A DNA stretch of 64,000 nt from Streptomyces pristinaespiralis (GTDB lineage: Bacteria > Actinomycetota > Actinomycetes > Streptomycetales > Streptomycetaceae): NCBI RefSeq assembly GCF_001278075.1, contig NZ_CP011340.1, forward strand, positions 5,267,501-5,331,500, written 5' to 3'. The position numbers and the translations under genes are program-made. The notes beneath the pieces were generated by a model. That model was not told where the DNA came from, made no database searches, and saw only the letters and a list, made by a program, of their open reading frames with translations. Below, piece by piece: positions 31,313 to 39,456 of the stretch (within the stretch, counting starts at the first letter, position 1; each line of letters starts with the position of its first letter).

Positions 31313-32284
31313 TCAGGCGTCGCCGCGCAGGCGGTGCAGCCAGCCGGTCCGCGGGTCGCGGGCGTCGGGGGACACCTTGGCCGACGCGCGGGCGATGGCC
31401 GTCACCGCCGAGGCGACGCGCTTCGGGAGCCAGCCGGCCGCGGCGAAGTCGGTACCTGCGCCGCACAGTTGTGCCACCTCCGCAGCCGTCGGACGGTCCT
31501 CCGGGCGCGCCGTCAGCGTCGCGGCCAGGAGCCGGCGGAGCGCGGGCGGATGGGCGGAGAGGTCGGGAGGGTCGCGGTCGGTGCCGGCGATGCGGGTGGC
31601 GACGACCAGGCCGCCGCCCTCGCCGTAAGGGTGGCGCCCGGTGGCCGCCTCCGCGGCGACGAGGCCCAGCGTGAACACGTCGGAGGCGGGTGTGACCTGC
31701 CGGCCCAGCGCGTGTTCGGGGGACATGTACTTCGGCGTGCCGACCATCCGCCCGACGGTGGTGAGGACGGAGGTGCCGTCCGCGGCGCGTGCGATGCCGA
31801 AGTCGAGGAGCCACGGCCCTTCCGCGGACAGCAGCAGGTTCCCCGGCTTCACGTCGCGGTGGACGAAGCCCGCGGTGTGCACGGCGTCCAGCGCGCGTGC
31901 CGCGCCGGCCGTCAGCCCGAGGACGCACTCCGGCGGCAGTGGCCCGTGGCCGGCGAGGGCGTCGCCGAGCGGCAGGCCGGGGACGTAACGGGTGGCGAGC
32001 CACGGCAGGTCCGCCTCCGCGTCGTGGTCGACGACCTGGACCAGATGCGGGCCGCTCACCCGGCGTGCGGCCTCGACCTCGCGGGCGAAGCGTCTGCGGA
32101 ACTTCTCGCTCCGGGCGTGCTCGCGGCGGATGAGCTTGAGGGCGACGGGAAGTGACGCGCCGTCGCGGCCGCGGGTGAGGAAGACGGTTCCCATGCCGCC
32201 CTCACCGATCCGTGCCCGGAGCGCGTATCCGGCGATCTCGCGCGGGTCGTCGTCCCGCAGCGGCTGCGGCCCTCGACCGCCCAT
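31313..32284 (-). CDS. cytosolic Ser/Thr protein kinase
   Basis: 323 residues. Complete Hanks-type kinase: glycine loop GEGGMGTVF, VALKLI lysine, HRDVKPGNLLL catalytic loop, DFGIA, and the GTPKYMSPEHAL activation segment. No TM helix, PASTA repeat or sensor domain; the tail after the kinase domain is ~50 residues. It begins 39 bp after the ABC exporter ATPase on the same strand, so it is probably co-transcribed with the exporter and could control it or the linked glycosyltransferases. Confidence 0.9.
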   Translation of the reverse strand: MGGRGPQPLRDDDPREIAGYALRARIGEGGMGTVFLTRGRDGASLPVALKLIRREHARSEKFRRRFAREVEAARRVSGPHLVQVVDHDAEADLPWLATRYVPGLPLGDALAGHGPLPPECVLGLTAGAARALDAVHTAGFVHRDVKPGNLLLSAEGPWLLDFGIARAADGTSVLTTVGRMVGTPKYMSPEHALGRQVTPASDVFTLGLVAAEAATGRHPYGEGGGLVVATRIAGTDRDPPDLSAHPPALRRLLAATLTARPEDRPTAAEVAQLCGAGTDFAAAGWLPKRVASAVTAIARASAKVSPDARDPRTGWLHRLRGDA

Positions 32285-32323
32285 ACCAACCGCCCCCTCG
32301 GCTGTCCGGCACCGGCAGGGAGC

Positions 32324-33160
32324 CTACCGCGCGGGCCGCTTCCCGGGCCCGGTCCCGGCGCCGCCCTTGTTACCGGCCGCGGTGAACTCCTCGTACGCCG
32401 TGACGACTTCCTTCGCCGGGCCGTCCATGCGCAGGACTCCCGCTTCCAGCCAGAGCGCGCGGTCGCAGCTCTCGGTGATGGTCGAGTTGCTGTGGCTGAC
32501 CAGGAAGACCGTGCCGGCCTGCTGCCGCAGCTCCTCGATGCGCTGCCGGCTGCGGCGCCGGAAGCGGGCGTCGCCGGTGGACAGCGCCTCGTCGATGAGC
32601 AGTACGTCGTGGCTCTTGGCGGCGGCGATCGAGAAGCGCAGCCTGGCGCCCATGCCGGAGGAGTACGTCCGCATCGGCAGCGAGACGAAGTCGCCCTTCT
32701 CGTTGATGCCGGAGAAGTCGACGATGTCGTCGTAGCGGTCGCGGATCTGGTCGCGGGTCATGCCCATGGCGAGGCCGCCGAGGATGATGTTGCGCTCGCC
32801 GGTCAGGTCGGACATCAGCGCGGCGTTGACCCCGAGGAGGGACGGCTGCCCCGCCGTGTAGACCTTGCCCTTCGCGGTCGGCAGGAGGCCGGCGACGGCC
32901 TTGAGCAGCGTGGACTTGCCCGAGCCGTTGGAGCCGATCAGGCCGATCGCCTCGCCACGGTACGCGGCGAAGCTGACGCCCTTGACGGCGTGCACCTCGC
33001 GTACACCGGGCTGCGACCCGCGGGAGACGATCCGGCTGAGGGCGGAGGTGGCGCTTCCCCGGCCGGTGCGCGGGCCGTTGACGCGGTAGGTGATGTGGAC
33101 GCCGTCGACGACCACGGTGGGGGTGGGTTCCCCGGTCGGACGGTTCGCGTTCTCAGCCAC
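32324..33160 (-). CDS. ABC exporter ATPase, teichoic acid/polysaccharide type
   Basis: 278 residues. Walker A GSNGSGKST, signature YSSGMGARLRFS (the SSGM variant typical of Wzt/TagH exporters) and Walker B VLLIDEALSTGD. The GVREVHAVKGVSFAAYRGE opening is also typical. It lacks the C-terminal carbohydrate-binding domain of large Wzt proteins. The start overlaps the permease stop by 8 nt. It probably powers export of a lipid-linked surface polymer; the polymer is unknown. Confidence 0.9.
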   Translation of the reverse strand: MAENANRPTGEPTPTVVVDGVHITYRVNGPRTGRGSATSALSRIVSRGSQPGVREVHAVKGVSFAAYRGEAIGLIGSNGSGKSTLLKAVAGLLPTAKGKVYTAGQPSLLGVNAALMSDLTGERNIILGGLAMGMTRDQIRDRYDDIVDFSGINEKGDFVSLPMRTYSSGMGARLRFSIAAAKSHDVLLIDEALSTGDARFRRRSRQRIEELRQQAGTVFLVSHSNSTITESCDRALWLEAGVLRMDGPAKEVVTAYEEFTAAGNKGGAGTGPGKRPAR

Positions 33161-34100
33161 GGCCGTAGTGCTCCTCAGCCTTCCAGAAGTACAGGAATCC
33201 GCCGGCCCCGCAGAGCACGGCCCACGCCAGGGCCGCGGCCCAGACGTGCGGCGGCAGCCGGTCCGCGGTGAACGAGTCGATGAACGAGAAGCGCACCAGG
33301 TCGATGTAGAGCGCGGCCGGGTTGTACTGCAGCGCGAGAGCCACCAGGTGCGGCAGGTCCCGATCGCCGACCACCTTGTCGACCGACCACATCACGCCCG
33401 ACGCGTACATCCAGGTGCGCAACAGGAACGGCACCAGTTGGGAGATGTCGGGGGTGCGGGCGGCGACGCGGGCCATGGCCATGGACAGGCCGGTGCTGAA
33501 GACGGCCTGGAGCAGCAGCGCGGGGACCGCGAGCAGCCAGGAGGCCGTGGGGAGCTGGCCGAAGCCGACGAGGATCACGAGGAGCGCGCCGAGCGAGAAC
33601 AGCAGTTGCTGGAGCTGTTGCAGGGCGAGCGCGACGGGCAGCGCGGCGCGCGGGAAGTGCAGGGCCCTGACCAGGCCGATGTTCCCGGAGATCGCGCGGG
33701 TGCCGGCCGTGATCGTGTTGGCGGTGAAGGTCCAGATGAACACGCCCGTGACCAGGAACGGCACGAAGTCGGGGACATGGTGGGCGGTGCCGAGCAGCAC
33801 GCCGAAGATCAGGTAGTAGACGGCGGCGTTGAGCAGCGGGGTCATCAGCTGCCACAGCTGCCCGAGGCGGGCCTGGCTGTACTGGGCGGTGAGTTTGGCG
33901 GTCGCGAACGCGGTGATGAAGTGACGCCGCGACCAGAGCTGCCGGACGTACGCGGGGAGGGTGGGCCGGGCGCCGCTGACGGTCAGCCCGTGGCGTGCGG
34001 CGAGCGCGGCGAGGTCGGTGGGTGCGGTGGGAGCGGCCGGGCTGTCGGGGGCCGTCCGTGCCGGGTCCGACGGGGGCGCGGTGGGGCTGGCGATGGTCAC
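33153..34100 (-). CDS. ABC exporter permease, TagG/Wzm type
   Basis: 315 residues. Six TM helices of the ABC-2 family after a ~65-residue Ala/Pro-rich cytoplasmic N-terminus; FITAFATAKLTAQYSQARLGQLW is the usual pre-TM1 amphipathic segment. First gene of the exporter-kinase operon. GTG 34100 is preferred (AAAGCGAG upstream); an ATG at 34160 in frame would add 20 Arg-rich residues and would overlap the regulatory sites upstream. Confidence 0.87.
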   Translation of the reverse strand: MTIASPTAPPSDPARTAPDSPAAPTAPTDLAALAARHGLTVSGARPTLPAYVRQLWSRRHFITAFATAKLTAQYSQARLGQLWQLMTPLLNAAVYYLIFGVLLGTAHHVPDFVPFLVTGVFIWTFTANTITAGTRAISGNIGLVRALHFPRAALPVALALQQLQQLLFSLGALLVILVGFGQLPTASWLLAVPALLLQAVFSTGLSMAMARVAARTPDISQLVPFLLRTWMYASGVMWSVDKVVGDRDLPHLVALALQYNPAALYIDLVRFSFIDSFTADRLPPHVWAAALAWAVLCGAGGFLYFWKAEEHYGRG

Positions 34101-34164
34101 GCGGGCTCGCTTTCGAAGCGCGTGCAGGGGCGGGGCGCGGTCAGGACCGCCTCGAGACATCGAT

Positions 34165-34233
34165 GGAACGGGACCGTATCGTCGCTACGGGCACAGTAGG
34201 ACGGTGTGACGTCGGAACGCAACCGTTTCGTCG
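34165..34233. promoter_or_regulatory. paired operator-like sites between exporter and TetR gene
   Basis: Two related 20-mers, GGAACGGGACCGTATCGTCG (34165-34184) and GGAACGCAACCGTTTCGTCG (34214-34233), match at 17 of 20 bases, 49 bp apart. The second contains an inverted repeat CGGAACG-CAAC-CGTTTCG (6 of 7 paired). CCGTA-N7-TACGG also overlaps the first (34174-34190). The placement between divergent genes fits binding by the adjacent TetR regulator. Confidence 0.55.
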
Positions 34234-34254
34234 TCGCCGCGTATGCTCCTGGGC

Positions 34255-34860
34255 ATGACGACCGACCCCAGAAGCCCGCGACGCGCCCCCGCAGGAGCCG
34301 CCGTGCTCCGGGAGGACGTGACCGACGCCATCCGGGCCGCCGTCTTCGACGAACTGGCAGCCGTCGGCTTCGCCCGGATGTCGATCGAGGGCATCGCCCG
34401 GCGGGCGGGCGTCGGGAAGACCGCCGTCTACCGGCGCTGGAAGTCCAAGCTGTCCCTGGTGCTGGACCTCGTCTCGGCCTTCGCCGCACAGGGCCTGCCG
34501 GCACCGGCCACGGGCTCCCTGTACGGGGACGTGCGGGCCCTGCTGGAGGTCGCCGCGCACGCGCTGCGCCACCCCGTGGCCTCGCAGGTCATCCCCGACC
34601 TGCTGGTGGAGGCCGCGCGCAACCCCGAGATCGCGGACGCGATCAAGGCGGCGCTCCTGGACGGTCAGCGGGGCGTGGCCGCGCTGATCGTCCGGGACGC
34701 GGTGGCGCGCGGCGAACTCGCGGAGTCGGCGGACCCGGACCGGGCGCTCGACGTGATCGTCGGGCCGCTGTACTGGCGGCTGGTGGTGGTGCGGGGCGAC
34801 CTGCCGGACGGCTACCTCGACGAGGTGGCACGGGGAGCGGTGGCGGCGCTGCGGGCCTGA
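34255..34860 (+). CDS. TetR/AcrR family regulator
   Basis: 201 residues. N-terminal HTH (about 20-65): AAVFDELAAVGFARMSIEGI, then IARRAGVGKTAVYRRWKSK. The C-terminal ligand/dimer domain is of the TetR_C type seen with YRRWK-containing repressors. Divergent from the polysaccharide exporter operon and next to paired operator-like repeats, so autoregulation and control of the exporter are likely. An alternative ATG lies 12 nt upstream (34243). Ligand unknown. Confidence 0.87.
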   Translation: MTTDPRSPRRAPAGAAVLREDVTDAIRAAVFDELAAVGFARMSIEGIARRAGVGKTAVYRRWKSKLSLVLDLVSAFAAQGLPAPATGSLYGDVRALLEVAAHALRHPVASQVIPDLLVEAARNPEIADAIKAALLDGQRGVAALIVRDAVARGELAESADPDRALDVIVGPLYWRLVVVRGDLPDGYLDEVARGAVAALRA

Positions 34861-35162
34861 GCGGCTGCGGGCGCCGGGCCGACGGCTCATCCGGACGGCC
34901 CGGACGGTGCGCGGTGGCGACTCCGCGACGAGGAGGCGTACCTCGCCGAGTGCCGGCGCCCGCTCGCGCGACAGGGCCTGGGGGACGCCGGTGCGGCGGT
35001 CGCCGTCATCGGCCCGATGCCCGAGGAGATCGCCCGACCCGCCGTACGGGTGATTCACGTGCCGGGATCACGCCGAAGATCGCAGCGCAGTGAACTCCCC
35101 GGCATTTAAGTGTGTTTATCGGTGCGAGATGTTGACGTTCCGGATTGCTACGTTCGGCGGCC
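34861..35162. other. intergenic region with a possible gene remnant
   Basis: 302 bp. From about 34908 to 35060 one plus-strand frame has GC-rich third positions and reads like protein (WRLRDEEAYLAEC..., VIGPMPEEIARPAVRVIHVP) but lacks a start and ribosome site, so it may be a decayed gene fragment. The last ~60 bp are AT-rich (GCATTTAAGTGTGTTTATC near 35102) and probably hold the promoter of the next gene. Confidence 0.4.
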
Positions 35163-36419
35163 ATGGACCTGCGAACGCGAACGAGACCGACGACGCTCGA
35201 TGTGCGAGGAGCAAGGTTCCTCGTCATCGGTGTCTGCGCGCTCGCTCTCGTCGCCAAGATGATTCTCGCGGCCACGAAGCGCGGACCGGCGGACGTCCGC
35301 TTCTTCGACGCCTTCGCCACCGCGATCGCCCAGGTCGGTCCGGTCCGCATCTACGAACACCCGATGCCGCGCCTGCCCGTCTACAACCATCCGCCGCTCA
35401 CGAGCTGGATGCTCGCCGGATTCCATGAACTGGAGAATCTGGGAATTCCGTTCGGCAGTCTGATCCGCGCGCCGGCCTGCCTCGCCGACGTCGTCTCCGC
35501 CCTTCTCGTCCTCGAGATCCTGCGCCGCCGCCGCACCCTCGGAACCGCCACGGTGTGCGCGATCGGATGTGCCCTCAGCCCCGTCCTCTTCGCCACCTCC
35601 GGGTATCACGGCAACACCGACTCCGTCGCCATCATGTTCATGCTCCTGGCGGCCTTCCTGCTCGTCGACCGCCGTGCCCCGCTCGCCGCCGGCGTCGCCG
35701 CCGCGCTGGCCGTGAGCGTCAAACTCGTCCCGGTCGTCGCGATCCCCGCACTGATCGTGGCAGCGGTGCGGGCCGGCCGTCCGGCCGCCGTCCGGTTCTG
35801 CGCGGGCCTCGTGGCCGTGATGCTGGTCCTGTGGGGGCCCGCGCTGGCGGCCGTGCCCGTCCCGCTGCGCGAGAAGGTCCTCGAGTACGAGGGCGGACGG
35901 TGGAGGCTGTGGGGCCTCGTGCGCTTCGCCGATCTGGCGGGCGCGTCCGACTCGTTCGTCGAGGCGCTGCACAGCGACTTCCGCCTTCTGTTCGTGCTGC
36001 TGTGCATGGCCGCGGGAGCGTGGCTCGCCTGGGTGCGCCCCACGGCCGCCGCGTACGCCGTCGCGCTCTCCCTGACGCTGCTGCTCCTGCTCAGCACCGG
36101 CTCCGCCGTGCAGTACCTCGCCTGGCCCGTCGTGGGCCTCTGCCTCTTCGGACTGTGGGAGGGCCTCGGCTACGGGCTCGTCGTCGGCGTCGTCACCGTC
36201 ATCGTCTACTCGGGCGCGAGCGCCGTCCGCTGGAACGACTGGGCGCTGCATCTGGCCGAGGCGGGATGGCTGTTGCTGGCCGCCGGGATCGCGAGCGGCG
36301 TGCGCCGGGCGCTCACCGAGCCGCCCGCACCCCTCCCGGGAGAGCACGTACCCCTCGTCGCCCAGCGCACCGACCGGCCCGCCACGCCCGCCCCACCCGT
36401 CGACCGACCGCACCGATGA
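35163..36419 (+). CDS. GT-C fold membrane glycosyltransferase, GT87-like
   Basis: 418 residues with about 9-10 TM helices. The first extracytoplasmic loop carries acidic and aromatic residues (RFFDAFATAIAQ, RLPVYNHPPLTSWMLAGF), a layout typical of polyprenyl-phosphate-sugar-dependent GT-C enzymes. SGYHGNTDSVAIMFMLLAAF is another family-like loop. It probably transfers a sugar outside the membrane from a lipid carrier. ATG 35163 is used; a TTG 18 nt upstream is in frame. It heads a three-gene operon with a GT2 fusion and a flippase-like protein. Confidence 0.78.
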   Translation: MDLRTRTRPTTLDVRGARFLVIGVCALALVAKMILAATKRGPADVRFFDAFATAIAQVGPVRIYEHPMPRLPVYNHPPLTSWMLAGFHELENLGIPFGSLIRAPACLADVVSALLVLEILRRRRTLGTATVCAIGCALSPVLFATSGYHGNTDSVAIMFMLLAAFLLVDRRAPLAAGVAAALAVSVKLVPVVAIPALIVAAVRAGRPAAVRFCAGLVAVMLVLWGPALAAVPVPLREKVLEYEGGRWRLWGLVRFADLAGASDSFVEALHSDFRLLFVLLCMAAGAWLAWVRPTAAAYAVALSLTLLLLLSTGSAVQYLAWPVVGLCLFGLWEGLGYGLVVGVVTVIVYSGASAVRWNDWALHLAEAGWLLLAAGIASGVRRALTEPPAPLPGEHVPLVAQRTDRPATPAPPVDRPHR

Positions 36420-36449
36420 CCCGCGCCAACGGAGAGTAGAGAAGCCCCA

Positions 36450-37979
36450 GTGAAGGAAATCCCCAGCCCGCGGATCGGCATCCTCGTCGTCGCCTACAAC
36501 GCGGAATCCACGCTGGAGAAGACGCTCGACCGCATCCCCAAGGAATTCCGGTCCCGCATCGCCGAGATCCTGATCCTCGACGACGCGAGCAGCGACGGGA
36601 CGTTCACCGCGGGCTGCCGCTGGTCGCAGCTGGACGGCATGCCGCCGACCGTCGTCATGCGGCACACCAAGAACCTCGGCTACGGCGGCAACCAGAAGGC
36701 GGGCTACGCCCTCGCCGCCGAACGGGGCCTGGACATCGTGGTGCTGCTGCACGGTGACGGCCAGTACGCCCCCGAACTGCTGCCCGAGATGGTCGCGCCC
36801 ATCGAACGCGGCGAGTGCGAGGCGGTGTTCGGCTCCCGGATGATGCGCTCCGGCAGTGCGCTCAAGGGCGGCATGCCGTTCTACAAGTGGCTCGGCAACC
36901 GCGTCCTCACCCGCTTCGAGAACGGTCTGCTCGGCTCACGGCTCACCGAGTTCCACTCCGGCTACCGCGCGTACAGCGTTGCGGCGCTGCGCAGGCTGCC
37001 GATCGACCGGAACACCGACGCCTTCGACTTCGACACCCAGATCATCGTCCAACTGCTCGACGCCGGGATGCGGATCAAGGAGATCCCGGTCCCCACTTAC
37101 TACGGCGACGAGATCTGCTACGTCAACGGCCTGCGCTACGCCAAGGACGTCGTCAAGGACGTCCTCGAGTACCGGCTCGCACTCAAGGGCTTCGGCACCT
37201 GCCCCTGGATCCCCAAGCCCGTCGACTACGCCTTCAAGGAGGGTGACGGGTCCTCGCACTCCGCGATCCTGAAGATCATGCGCGGGCTGCCGCCCGGCCG
37301 GGTCCTCGACGTCGGCTGCTCCGGCGGCCTGTTCGCCGAGCGCCTCGAGAACCTCGGCCACACCGTGACCGGACTGGACTTCGTCGAGGTGCCCGGGGTG
37401 CGGGACCGCTGCTCCGAATTCCTCCTCGCCGACCTGGAGGAGGGCCTGCCGCCGCAGGTCGGCGCCGACTACGACTACGTGGTCGCCGGGGACGTCATCG
37501 AGCACCTGTCCCGGCCCGAGCACGTGCTGCGGGAGCTGCGCGAGGTGCTGCGTCCCGGGGGCCGGATGCTGCTGTCCGTGCCCAACTTCAGCCACTGGTA
37601 CTCACGGCTCCGGGTCGCCTTCGGCGCCTTCGGCTACGACCGGCGCGGCATCCTGGACGAGACCCACCTGCGGTTCTTCACCCGCAGCAGCCTGCGCCGC
37701 ACCGTGCGGGCCGCCGGCTTCGACCAACTGCGGATCACCGCGACCGGCGCGCCCTTCTGGTCCGTGCTCGGGGGCGGCGCCGCCGCCCGGACCCTGGGCG
37801 GGATCTCCCGGCTGATGACCCGTGTGCGTCCGACACTCTTCGCCTACCAGTACGTCGCCGTGCTCACCCCGCACGCGGCGCAGACGATCGTCGCCGGGGA
37901 GCACGTCGATGTCCAGGACATCCTCAACCGTCAGTACGTCCCCGCCGAAGTCGCCGGCCGGGTGGGCGCCGGCACCTGA
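36450..37979 (+). CDS. GT2 glycosyltransferase fused to SAM methyltransferase
   Basis: 509 residues. The N-terminal ~235 are a DPM1-like GT2 (IGILVVAYNAESTLEKTLDR, LDDASSDGT, LLHGDGQYAPE, FHSGYRAYSV). The C-terminal part from ~275 is a class I methyltransferase (VLDVGCSGGLFAERL near 281, VAGDVIEHLSRPEHVLRELR, LRPGGRMLLSVPNF). The GT2 half probably makes a polyprenyl-phosphate sugar for the upstream GT-C enzyme. The methyltransferase target is unknown. GTG start at 36450. A single uninterrupted frame supports a true fusion. Confidence 0.87.
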   Translation: MKEIPSPRIGILVVAYNAESTLEKTLDRIPKEFRSRIAEILILDDASSDGTFTAGCRWSQLDGMPPTVVMRHTKNLGYGGNQKAGYALAAERGLDIVVLLHGDGQYAPELLPEMVAPIERGECEAVFGSRMMRSGSALKGGMPFYKWLGNRVLTRFENGLLGSRLTEFHSGYRAYSVAALRRLPIDRNTDAFDFDTQIIVQLLDAGMRIKEIPVPTYYGDEICYVNGLRYAKDVVKDVLEYRLALKGFGTCPWIPKPVDYAFKEGDGSSHSAILKIMRGLPPGRVLDVGCSGGLFAERLENLGHTVTGLDFVEVPGVRDRCSEFLLADLEEGLPPQVGADYDYVVAGDVIEHLSRPEHVLRELREVLRPGGRMLLSVPNFSHWYSRLRVAFGAFGYDRRGILDETHLRFFTRSSLRRTVRAAGFDQLRITATGAPFWSVLGGGAAARTLGGISRLMTRVRPTLFAYQYVAVLTPHAAQTIVAGEHVDVQDILNRQYVPAEVAGRVGAGT

Positions 37980-38013
37980 CGCCGGGCTCCGACCGCCGCC
38001 CAGGAGGAAGAAC

Positions 38014-38388
38014 GTGACCCTGCCCAGCGCGCTGCTGCTGCTCTTCGCGGTCTTCTCGTCGGCGGCGGGCCAGATCATGCTGAAACACGGCATGCGCTCG
38101 GCGGCCGCCGTGGCGGAGCACAGCGGCGGTTCTCTGCTGACGCGGGCCGCGACGACTCCCTGGGTCGTCGTCGGCCTCGTCGTCTTCGCGGTCTCCGCCG
38201 TGGCCTGGATGTCGACGCTGGCCCAGGTGCCGCTGAGCATCGCCTATCCGTTCAACGCGCTCGGCTACCTGCTGATCGTGCTGGCCGGCTCCACCGTGCT
38301 GCACGAACGGACCTCGGTGTGGACCTGGGCGGGCTCCCTGATGGTCGTGGCCGGGCTGGTCACCGTCATGGCCGGGCAGCGGCGCTGA
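38014..38388 (+). CDS. SMR/EamA-type small membrane transporter, ArnE/ArnF-like
   Basis: 124 residues with four TM helices: LLLLFAVFSSAAGQIMLKHG, WVVVGLVVFAVSAVAWM, LSIAYPFNALGYLLIVLAGS and WAGSLMVVAGLVTVMAG. The lone-EamA layout resembles ArnE/ArnF subunits that flip undecaprenyl-phosphate-linked sugars. Next to a GT2/GT-C pair this is a likely lipid-sugar flippase, though a drug/metabolite SMR role cannot be excluded. GTG 38014 has a strong AGGAGG ribosome site. Confidence 0.8.
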   Translation: MTLPSALLLLFAVFSSAAGQIMLKHGMRSAAAVAEHSGGSLLTRAATTPWVVVGLVVFAVSAVAWMSTLAQVPLSIAYPFNALGYLLIVLAGSTVLHERTSVWTWAGSLMVVAGLVTVMAGQRR

Positions 38389-38482
38389 GCGTGTCCTGCG
38401 GCCCGGTGCCGTGCGCCTGCCGGGGCCGGTGGGCGGCGGCAGGCGGCATCCCGGTCTCTCCGCGCACGGGTACGGACACGCG

Positions 38483-38516
38483 GCGGCGGCCCGGTCGGGG
38501 ACGACCGGGCCGCCGC
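38483..38516. terminator. bidirectional terminator between convergent operons
   Basis: 14-bp perfect stem GCGGCGGCCCGGTC / GACCGGGCCGCCGC with loop GGGGAC, between the flippase gene end (38388) and the sugar permease end (38557). Confidence 0.8.
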
Positions 38517-38556
38517 TCGCGAGGGACGGTGTGCCGTTGTCGTGTCCGTCAGCCGG

Positions 38557-39456
38557 TCACTTGACGGCGCCCGCCATCACACCGGAGACGAACTGGCGCT
38601 GGAAGGCGAAGAACACCGCCAGCGGGATGATCATCGACAGGAACGCGCCGGGCGCGAGCACGTCGATGTTGTTGCCGAACTGCCGTACCTGACGCTGGAG
38701 CGCGACGGTGATCGGAGCACTCTCCGAGTCGGCGAAGATCAGCGCGACCAGCATGTCGTTCCACACCCACAGGAACTGGAAGATCCCGAGCGAGGCGATC
38801 GCCGGGGCGCCCAGGGGCATCACGACCCGGGTGAACAGACGGATCTCGCCCGCGCCGTCGAGCCTGGCCGCCTCCAGCAGCTCCCGCGGGATCTCCGCGA
38901 AGAAGTTGCGCAGCAGGAAGATGGCGAACGGCAGACCGAAGGCCACATGGAAGAGGACCACGCCGATCGTCGTCTCGAAGATGCCGATCACACCGAAGAG
39001 TTCGGACACGGGGACGAGCGCGACCTGCACGGGGACCACCAGGAGCCCGACCACGACCATGAACCACCAGTCGCGGCCGGGGAACTCCATCCAGGCGAAG
39101 GCGTATCCGGCGAGCGCCCCGATGACCACGACCAGCAGGGTGGCGGGGACCGTGATCACCACCGTGGAGAGCAGGGAATCGGTGATGGCCTCGTTCTTCA
39201 GGAGCCGTGAGTAGTTCTCCGTGGTGAGCTGGGCGGGGGCGCTGAACACCTTCCACCAGCCGCTCGCCGCGATGTCGCCGCTGTCGCGCAGCGAGGACAG
39301 CAGCAGGCCGATGGTGGGCATCAGCCAGAACAGGGCGGCGAGGATCAGGAAGACGCGCAGCGCGCCGCCTCCGGCGGCGGCCGCGAGCCGGGCGGCGACG
39401 GACTGCTTGGCCCTGGCCGGGGAGCCGCTCTTCGCCGCGGTGTCGCTCGTGCTCAT
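38557..39456 (-). CDS. sugar ABC importer permease, MalG type
   Basis: 299 residues, six TM helices. The cytoplasmic EAA loop reads EAARLDGAGEIRLFTRVVMP, which docks the ATPase. The start overlaps the MalF-type permease stop by 4 nt (ATGA). No ATPase gene is in the operon; Streptomyces importers of this class usually share the ATPase MsiK. Substrate not identifiable from the sequence. Confidence 0.9.
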   Translation of the reverse strand: MSTSDTAAKSGSPARAKQSVAARLAAAAGGGALRVFLILAALFWLMPTIGLLLSSLRDSGDIAASGWWKVFSAPAQLTTENYSRLLKNEAITDSLLSTVVITVPATLLVVVIGALAGYAFAWMEFPGRDWWFMVVVGLLVVPVQVALVPVSELFGVIGIFETTIGVVLFHVAFGLPFAIFLLRNFFAEIPRELLEAARLDGAGEIRLFTRVVMPLGAPAIASLGIFQFLWVWNDMLVALIFADSESAPITVALQRQVRQFGNNIDVLAPGAFLSMIIPLAVFFAFQRQFVSGVMAGAVK

